Below are positions 57,606-64,000 of a DNA stretch of 64,000 nucleotides, in pieces. Origin of the DNA: Romboutsia hominis (GTDB lineage: Bacteria > Bacillota > Clostridia > Peptostreptococcales > Peptostreptococcaceae); contig NZ_LN650648.1 of NCBI RefSeq assembly GCF_900002575.1, positions 2,891,565 to 2,955,564 of the forward strand. The letters are read 5' to 3'. The notes beneath the pieces were generated by a model that was not told the DNA's origin, made no database searches, and was given only the letters and a program-made list of their open reading frames with translations. The position numbers were made by a program, and so were the translations under genes. The stretch's first letter is position 1; every line of letters begins with the position of its first letter.

Positions 57606-57679
57606 GGCGACATAGCCAAGTGGTAAGGCAGTGGACTGCAACTCCTTGATCCCCAGTTCGAATCTGGGTGTCGCCTCCA
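57606..57679 (+). tRNA. tRNA-Cys(GCA)
   Basis: Block 1, gene 20 (last of the first block). Confidence 0.98.
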
Positions 57680-57695
57680 CTCAAAAAAATTGAAT

Positions 57696-57784
57696 GCCGA
57701 AGTGGCGGAACTGGCAGACGCACAGGACTTAAAATCCTGCGGGACTTACCTCTCGTACCGGTTCGATTCCGGTCTTCGGCACCA
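57696..57784 (+). tRNA. tRNA-Leu(TAA)
   Basis: Block 2, gene 1. Confidence 0.98.
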
Positions 57785-57794
57785 ACTTTAATAT

Positions 57795-57870
57795 CGCGGG
57801 GTGGAGCAGTTGGCAGCTCGTCGGGCTCATAACCCGAAGGTCGCAGGTTCGAGTCCTGCCTCCGCAACCA
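57795..57870 (+). tRNA. tRNA-fMet(CAT), initiator
   Basis: Block 2, gene 2; same as 56021-56096. Confidence 0.97.
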
Positions 57871-57879
57871 AATAAATAT

Positions 57880-57954
57880 GGCCCATTGGTCAAGCGGTCA
57901 AGACACCGCCCTTTCACGGCGGTAACAGGGGTTCGATTCCCCTATGGGTCACCA
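57880..57954 (+). tRNA. tRNA-Glu(TTC)
   Basis: Block 2, gene 3. Confidence 0.98.
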
Positions 57955-57963
57955 ACTTAATAT

Positions 57964-58037
57964 GCGGGTGTAGCTCAATGGTAGAGTTCCGGCCTTCCAA
58001 GCCGGCTGTGAGGGTTCGATCCCCTTCACCCGCTCCA
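57964..58037 (+). tRNA. tRNA-Gly(TCC)
   Basis: Block 2, gene 4. Confidence 0.98.
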
Positions 58038-58046
58038 AAAACTTAT

Positions 58047-58122
58047 GGGACTATAGCTCAGCTGGGAGAGCACCTGCCTTACAAGCAGGGGGTCACAGGT
58101 TCGAGCCCTGTTAGTCCCACCA
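58047..58122 (+). tRNA. tRNA-Val(TAC)
   Basis: Block 2, gene 5. Confidence 0.98.
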
Positions 58123-58127
58123 TTCGC

Positions 58128-58204
58128 GGCCTGGTAGTTCAGCTGGTTAGAATGCCAGCCTGTCACGCTGGAGGTCGAGGGTTCGAGTCCCTTCCAGGTC
58201 GCCA
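58128..58204 (+). tRNA. tRNA-Asp(GTC)
   Basis: Block 2, gene 6. Confidence 0.98.
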
Positions 58205-58232
58205 AGTTAAATTTAATAAATACTTTTTATGT

Positions 58233-58308
58233 GGGAATATGGCTCAGTTGGTAGAGCAAATGACTGTTAATCATTGGGTCACAGGTTCGAGTCCTGTTAT
58301 TCCCGCCA
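58233..58308 (+). tRNA. tRNA-Asn(GTT)
   Basis: Block 2, gene 7. Confidence 0.98.
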
Positions 58309-58312
58309 ATAC

Positions 58313-58387
58313 GCTGGTGTGGCTCAACGGTAGAGCAGCTGACTTGTAATCAGCAGGTTGTAGGTTCGATTCCTATCACCAGCTCCA
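58313..58387 (+). tRNA. tRNA-Thr(TGT)
   Basis: Block 2, gene 8. Confidence 0.98.
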
Positions 58388-58394
58388 TAAATAC

Positions 58395-58479
58395 GGAGGA
58401 TTTCCCGAGCGGCCAAAGGGGGCAGACTGTAAATCTGTTAGCATTGCTTTCGGTGGTTCGAATCCACCATCCTCCACCA
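58395..58479 (+). tRNA. tRNA-Tyr(GTA)
   Basis: Block 2, gene 9. Confidence 0.98.
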
Positions 58480-58489
58480 TAAAAAGTAT

Positions 58490-58573
58490 GCGGATGTGGC
58501 GGAATTGGCAGACGCACCAGACTTAGGATCTGGCGCCTACGGCGTGGGGGTTCGACTCCCTTCATCCGCACCA
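58490..58573 (+). tRNA. tRNA-Leu(TAG)
   Basis: Block 2, gene 10. Confidence 0.98.
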
Positions 58574-58593
58574 CTTTTAATAAACTAAACTAT

Positions 58594-58668
58594 GCGGGAA
58601 TAGTTCAGTGGTAGAGCGCAACCTTGCCAAGGTTGAAGTCGCGAGTTCGAATCTCGTTTCCCGCTCCA
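58594..58668 (+). tRNA. tRNA-Gly(GCC)
   Basis: Present only in block 2, between Leu(TAG) and Arg. 75 bases, anticodon GCC. Confidence 0.98.
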
Positions 58669-58680
58669 AATAAATAATGT

Positions 58681-58757
<77 letters not shown>

Positions 58758-58764
58758 CATTCAT

Positions 58765-58840
58765 AGGGGATTCGCCAAGTCGGTAAGGCATAGCACTTTG
58801 ACTGCTACATGCGTAGGTTCGAGTCCTGCATCCCCTGCCA
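58765..58840 (+). tRNA. tRNA-Gln(TTG)
   Basis: Block 2; same as 56904-56979. Confidence 0.97.
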
Positions 58841-58850
58841 AATTAAATAT

Positions 58851-58926
58851 GACCCATTAGCTCAGTCGGTAGAGCACCTGACTTTTAATCAGGGTGTCCC
58901 GCGTTCGAGTCGCGGATGGGTCACCA
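58851..58926 (+). tRNA. tRNA-Lys(TTT)
   Basis: Block 2; same as 56990-57065. Confidence 0.98.
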
Positions 58927-58930
58927 ATAC

Positions 58931-59019
<89 letters not shown>

Positions 59020-59022
59020 AAT

Positions 59023-59098
59023 GCCCAGATAGCTCAGTCGGTAGAGCAGGGGACTGAAAATCCCCGTGTCGGTGGTTCGATTCCGCCTCTGGGCACCA
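59023..59098 (+). tRNA. tRNA-Phe(GAA)
   Basis: Block 2; same as 57162-57237. Confidence 0.98.
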
Positions 59099-59107
59099 TT
59101 AATTCGT

Positions 59108-59184
59108 GGCGGTATAGCTTAGTTGGCTAGAGCGTTCGGTTCATACCCGAAAGGTCACAGGTTCGACTCCTGTTACCGCTACCA
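59108..59184 (+). tRNA. tRNA-Met(CAT), elongator
   Basis: Block 2; same as 57247-57323. Confidence 0.93.
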
Positions 59185-59196
59185 CTTAATTAATGT

Positions 59197-59273
59197 GGGC
59201 CATTAGCTCAGTTGGTTAGAGCGCCCGGCTCATAACCGGTAGGTCTGGGGTTCGAGTCCCTGATGGCCCACCA
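59197..59273 (+). tRNA. tRNA-Ile2(CAT), lysidine type
   Basis: Block 2; same body and flanks as 57336-57412. Confidence 0.85.
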
Positions 59274-59293
59274 CATTAATTACTCAGTAATAC

Positions 59294-59370
59294 CGAGGTG
59301 TAGCGCAGTTTGGTAGCGCACATGGTTTGGGACCATGGGGCCGGGGGTTCGAGTCCCTTCACCTCGACCA
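59294..59370 (+). tRNA. tRNA-Pro(TGG)
   Basis: Block 2; same as 57433-57509. Confidence 0.98.
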
Positions 59371-59380
59371 ATATAGATAT

Positions 59381-59458
<78 letters not shown>

Positions 59459-59466
59459 TTTAAAAT

Positions 59467-59542
59467 GACCCATTAGCTCAGTCGGTAGAGCACCTGACTT
59501 TTAATCAGGGTGTCCCGCGTTCGAGTCGCGGATGGGTCACCA
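59467..59542 (+). tRNA. tRNA-Lys(TTT)
   Basis: Extra Lys gene present only in block 2, between His and Cys. Confidence 0.98.
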
Positions 59543-59552
59543 TTTATATTAC

Positions 59553-59626
59553 GGCGACATAGCCAAGTGGTAAGGCAGTGGACTGCAACTCCTTGATCCC
59601 CAGTTCGAATCTGGGTGTCGCCTCCA
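59553..59626 (+). tRNA. tRNA-Cys(GCA)
   Basis: Block 2, last gene shared with block 1. Confidence 0.98.
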
Positions 59627-59631
59627 AAATT

Positions 59632-59708
59632 GCGCCTATAGCTCAACTGGATAGAGTGTCTGACTACGAATCAGAAGGTTAGGGGTTCGAGTCCCTTTGG
59701 GCGCACCA
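59632..59708 (+). tRNA. tRNA-Arg(ACG)
   Basis: Anticodon ACG, which is converted to ICG by TadA. 77 bases. Only after block 2. Confidence 0.98.
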
Positions 59709-59713
59709 TATCC

Positions 59714-59789
59714 GGGATTATAGCTCAGCTGGGAGAGCACCTGCCTTACAAGCAGGGGGTCACAGGTTCGAGCCCTGTTAATCCCACCA
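59714..59789 (+). tRNA. tRNA-Val(TAC), variant
   Basis: Last gene of the array. The acceptor is GGGATTA/TAATCCC, a paired change from GGGACTA/TAGTCCC in the other Val(TAC) copies. The rest matches. Confidence 0.98.
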
Positions 59790-59793
59790 GTGT

Positions 59794-59824
59794 AACCTCT
59801 AGTGAAAATCACTAGAGGTTTTTA
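59794..59824 (+). terminator. Terminator of the rrnA-rrnB-tRNA unit
   Basis: AACCTCTAGTG-AAAAT-CACTAGAGGTT followed by TTTTA. It is the first strong terminator after the rrnA promoter. Confidence 0.97.
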
Positions 59825-59948
59825 TATGCAAAAAATAAAACTAAGAATATATATTATCTTGATAAAGGAATTAAATTTACATATAATGGTATATAGATTT
59901 TAGAATATGTCAAAATTCTTAATAAAATATAATTTAGGGAGGATGACT

Positions 59949-60200
59949 ATGTCTAAAATAAAAAACATTAATAAAAATAAAGAAAAGCAAAAACTAATAA
60001 AGGAGATAAAAAGAGCTCAGTTGGATGTTGAAACAGCAGAACATTTTTTTCAACTAGTTACGGATCCAGAGTTAGTGGATGTTGCTATATATGAATTAGA
60101 GGCAAAAAAATCAAGATATAGATATTTAATAAAGATTGCTAAGGAAAGAGGAATAAAGAAGACATTACAAGAGTCTTTAGTAGAATCAATAGCAAAATAA
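59949..60200 (+). CDS. DUF2508 (YaaL-like) family protein
   Basis: The 83-residue protein is basic and helical (KEIKRAQLDVETAEHFFQLVTDPELVDVAIYELEAKKSRY), matching the small DUF2508/YaaL proteins coded near recR and rRNA genes in Firmicutes. The function is unknown. An open frame begins at 59907, but AGGGAGG at 59937-59942 places the start at ATG 59949. The next gene follows after 21 bases, so the two are likely co-transcribed. Confidence 0.75.
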   Translation: MSKIKNINKNKEKQKLIKEIKRAQLDVETAEHFFQLVTDPELVDVAIYELEAKKSRYRYLIKIAKERGIKKTLQESLVESIAK

Positions 60201-60221
60201 TTCTAAGGAGATGATTAAATC

Positions 60222-60635
60222 ATGTACGTAGTTTTTGGGGATGAAATAGTAGATAGCGAAGAATTAAAAGAGACTATACAAGAAAATAGTGACTTTATAG
60301 TAGAAAAAGATTTAACTAAAGGAACAAAAAGAGAAGATACATTAGCTTACCAAATAAGTATAGATATAGACAATTTAAATGAAATAATAAAAGAAGACTA
60401 TGATTTAGAAGAAATAGATAGTGAAGATTTATTTGATGAATATATAACATTAGCAGATGAATTAGCTATGGAACTAGAAGAAATAATGCCAGAAGATGCT
60501 GTTATGAATGCTAGGGCTTATAAATGGGATAATACAGATGATGCCATAAAAGTAGTTATAGCGATAGGACATGCAGAACTAGGTGAATTAAAAGTATCTG
60601 ATGTTGCGAGAAGATTATTATCACAAGTTGATTAA
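60222..60635 (+). CDS. Hypothetical acidic protein
   Basis: The 137-residue protein is strongly acidic (many Glu and Asp, for example DLEEIDSEDLFDEY), soluble, with no signal peptide or membrane segment. The C-terminal part (VIAIGHAELGELKVSDVARRLLSQVD) looks like a small alpha/beta unit. I do not recognise a family. The ATG follows AAGGAGATG. It lies with the DUF2508 gene between two blocks of stable RNA genes and has its own terminator, so it is a real gene. Confidence 0.75.
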   Translation: MYVVFGDEIVDSEELKETIQENSDFIVEKDLTKGTKREDTLAYQISIDIDNLNEIIKEDYDLEEIDSEDLFDEYITLADELAMELEEIMPEDAVMNARAYKWDNTDDAIKVVIAIGHAELGELKVSDVARRLLSQVD

Positions 60636-60644
60636 TAAAAGAGG

Positions 60645-60681
60645 AAGGGTATTAATATTACTTAATATCCTTTCTTTTTTA
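60645..60681 (+). terminator. Terminator of the DUF2508/acidic protein operon
   Basis: AAGGGTATTAA-TATTAC-TTAATATCCTT with one wobble pair, then TCTTTTTT. Confidence 0.9.
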
Positions 60682-60998
60682 TAATAAGTAATTTAATTAT
60701 ACTTAATAAACTTATATTAAGTATAATATAGAAGATAAAAGATTTTTGTGAATAGGTTAATTATAAGCAGATGATTATATGCCTTTGGATATAATTTTCA
60801 TTCATCTTAATAATAATATTTAAATATATATAGTTTATCAAATTTATAAGCATATAGTTGTATTAATTTAAATAAAATTGCATAGCTAATTTTTTTTAAG
60901 TTAATAATAAAATAATGAATAAATATACTCTATCTTACACATAATATAATTGTTGAAAAGCACATTATAAATAAAAAATAATTTTTTTTAAAAAAGTA
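60682..60998. other. AT-rich gap before rrnC
   Basis: No gene is seen. The last 30 bases (A- and T-runs) are a likely UP element for the rrnC promoter. Confidence 0.6.
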
Positions 60999-61027
60999 TT
61001 GACGATTTAAAAATAAGATGATATAGT
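60999..61027 (+). promoter_or_regulatory. rrnC promoter
   Basis: TTGACG (60999-61004), 17-base spacer, TATAGT (61022-61027), followed by ATTACTTGTCCTTAAG as at rrnA. Confidence 0.9.
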
Positions 61028-61171
61028 ATTACTTGTCCTTAAGAAAAGGGCAAAATGAAAATGAACTTTGAAAATTAAACAGTAGGTTAATTTATATAAC
61101 TGATTCTTAAAAGAATCGAAAACAAACCAAGCCAGATATTCAGATAATGATAGTCTGAGCAGGTAACAACT

Positions 61172-62685
<1,514 letters not shown>

Positions 62686-62737
62686 TTACCTACTGTTTAA
62701 TTTTGAGAGTTCATTAGAACCTCAAAATTAGTACTTT

Positions 62738-62926
62738 AAGCAACAGAATAAATTGAGTGAATACGAAATTTGTTTGTTGGCGACGTACTTTAGTACTTTG
62801 AAAACTGTATAACATTTAGTGATATGACATCATTTTTTATAAATAGACAAGAAAAGTCTTTAAAATAACTTTAAGCAATGGAATAAACTGAGTGAATACG
62901 AAGTTTGTTCATTCGCGATAACTTTT
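62738..62926 (+). repeat. Two hairpin modules in the rrnC spacer
   Basis: Two related sequences of about 45 bases (near 62738-62782 and 62875-62920) each form an imperfect hairpin around GAGTGAATACGAA. They are bracketed by short direct repeats: GTACTTT for the first and TAACTTT for the second. rrnA and rrnB lack the second module. Confidence 0.75.
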
Positions 62927-62933
62927 TAATAAC

Positions 62934-64000
<1,067 letters not shown>

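Overview
The window is the replication-origin region of a low-GC Firmicute chromosome, most likely a member of the Peptostreptococcaceae related to Clostridioides, Romboutsia and Paraclostridium. This rests on the gene order purA-dnaB-rplI-gdpP, rpsR-ssb-rpsF, rstA-like regulator-csd-parB-parA-noc-rsmG-mnmG-mnmE-jag-yidC-yidD-rnpA-rpmH-oriC-dnaA-dnaN-yaaA-recF-gyrB-gyrA-rsbVW-sigB-rrn, and on 16S rRNA sequence that I judge from memory to be close to that clade. The species cannot be fixed without a database search.

Layout. Positions 1-11.1 kb hold telA/xpaC-type genes, a GntP permease, rlmH, a WalJ-like hydrolase, an M1 peptidase, a DnaD/helicase-loader pair, an MFS exporter and a five-tRNA cluster. 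Positions 11.5-34.4 kb are a nearly unbroken run of minus-strand housekeeping genes reading away from the origin: purine synthesis, replication, r-proteins, c-di-AMP turnover, chromosome segregation, tRNA modification, membrane insertion and RNase P. The origin has two DnaA-box clusters flanking dnaA (34.57-35.01 and 36.37-36.60 kb). A perfect six-unit DnaA-trio lies in the dnaA-dnaN gap. From 35.0 to 45.6 kb the plus strand carries the replication/gyrase genes and the rsbV-rsbW-sigB partner-switch operon.

From 45.6 kb the window is stable RNA. rrnA and rrnB appear joined without an intervening promoter or terminator and run into a 44-tRNA array ending at a strong hairpin at 59.8 kb. This is potentially one unit of about 14 kb with two complete rRNA sets and 47 tRNAs. 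The array is a tandem duplication of a 20-tRNA block. Two small protein genes follow, then rrnC with its own promoter, cut by the window edge in its 23S gene.

The most interesting hidden signals are: (1) a second copy of the rlmH 3' end 1.8 kb from the gene, bracketing the GntP permease like the att sites of SCC elements; (2) a six-site DnaA-box cluster behind dnaB, 21 kb from dnaA; (3) a DnaA box filling the space between the dnaN ribosome-binding site and its TTG start; (4) internal promoters inside rRNA operons; (5) covarying hairpin modules in the rrnC spacer; (6) leader/trailer sequences that pair across tRNA-Ile2 and differ between copies while keeping the pairing.
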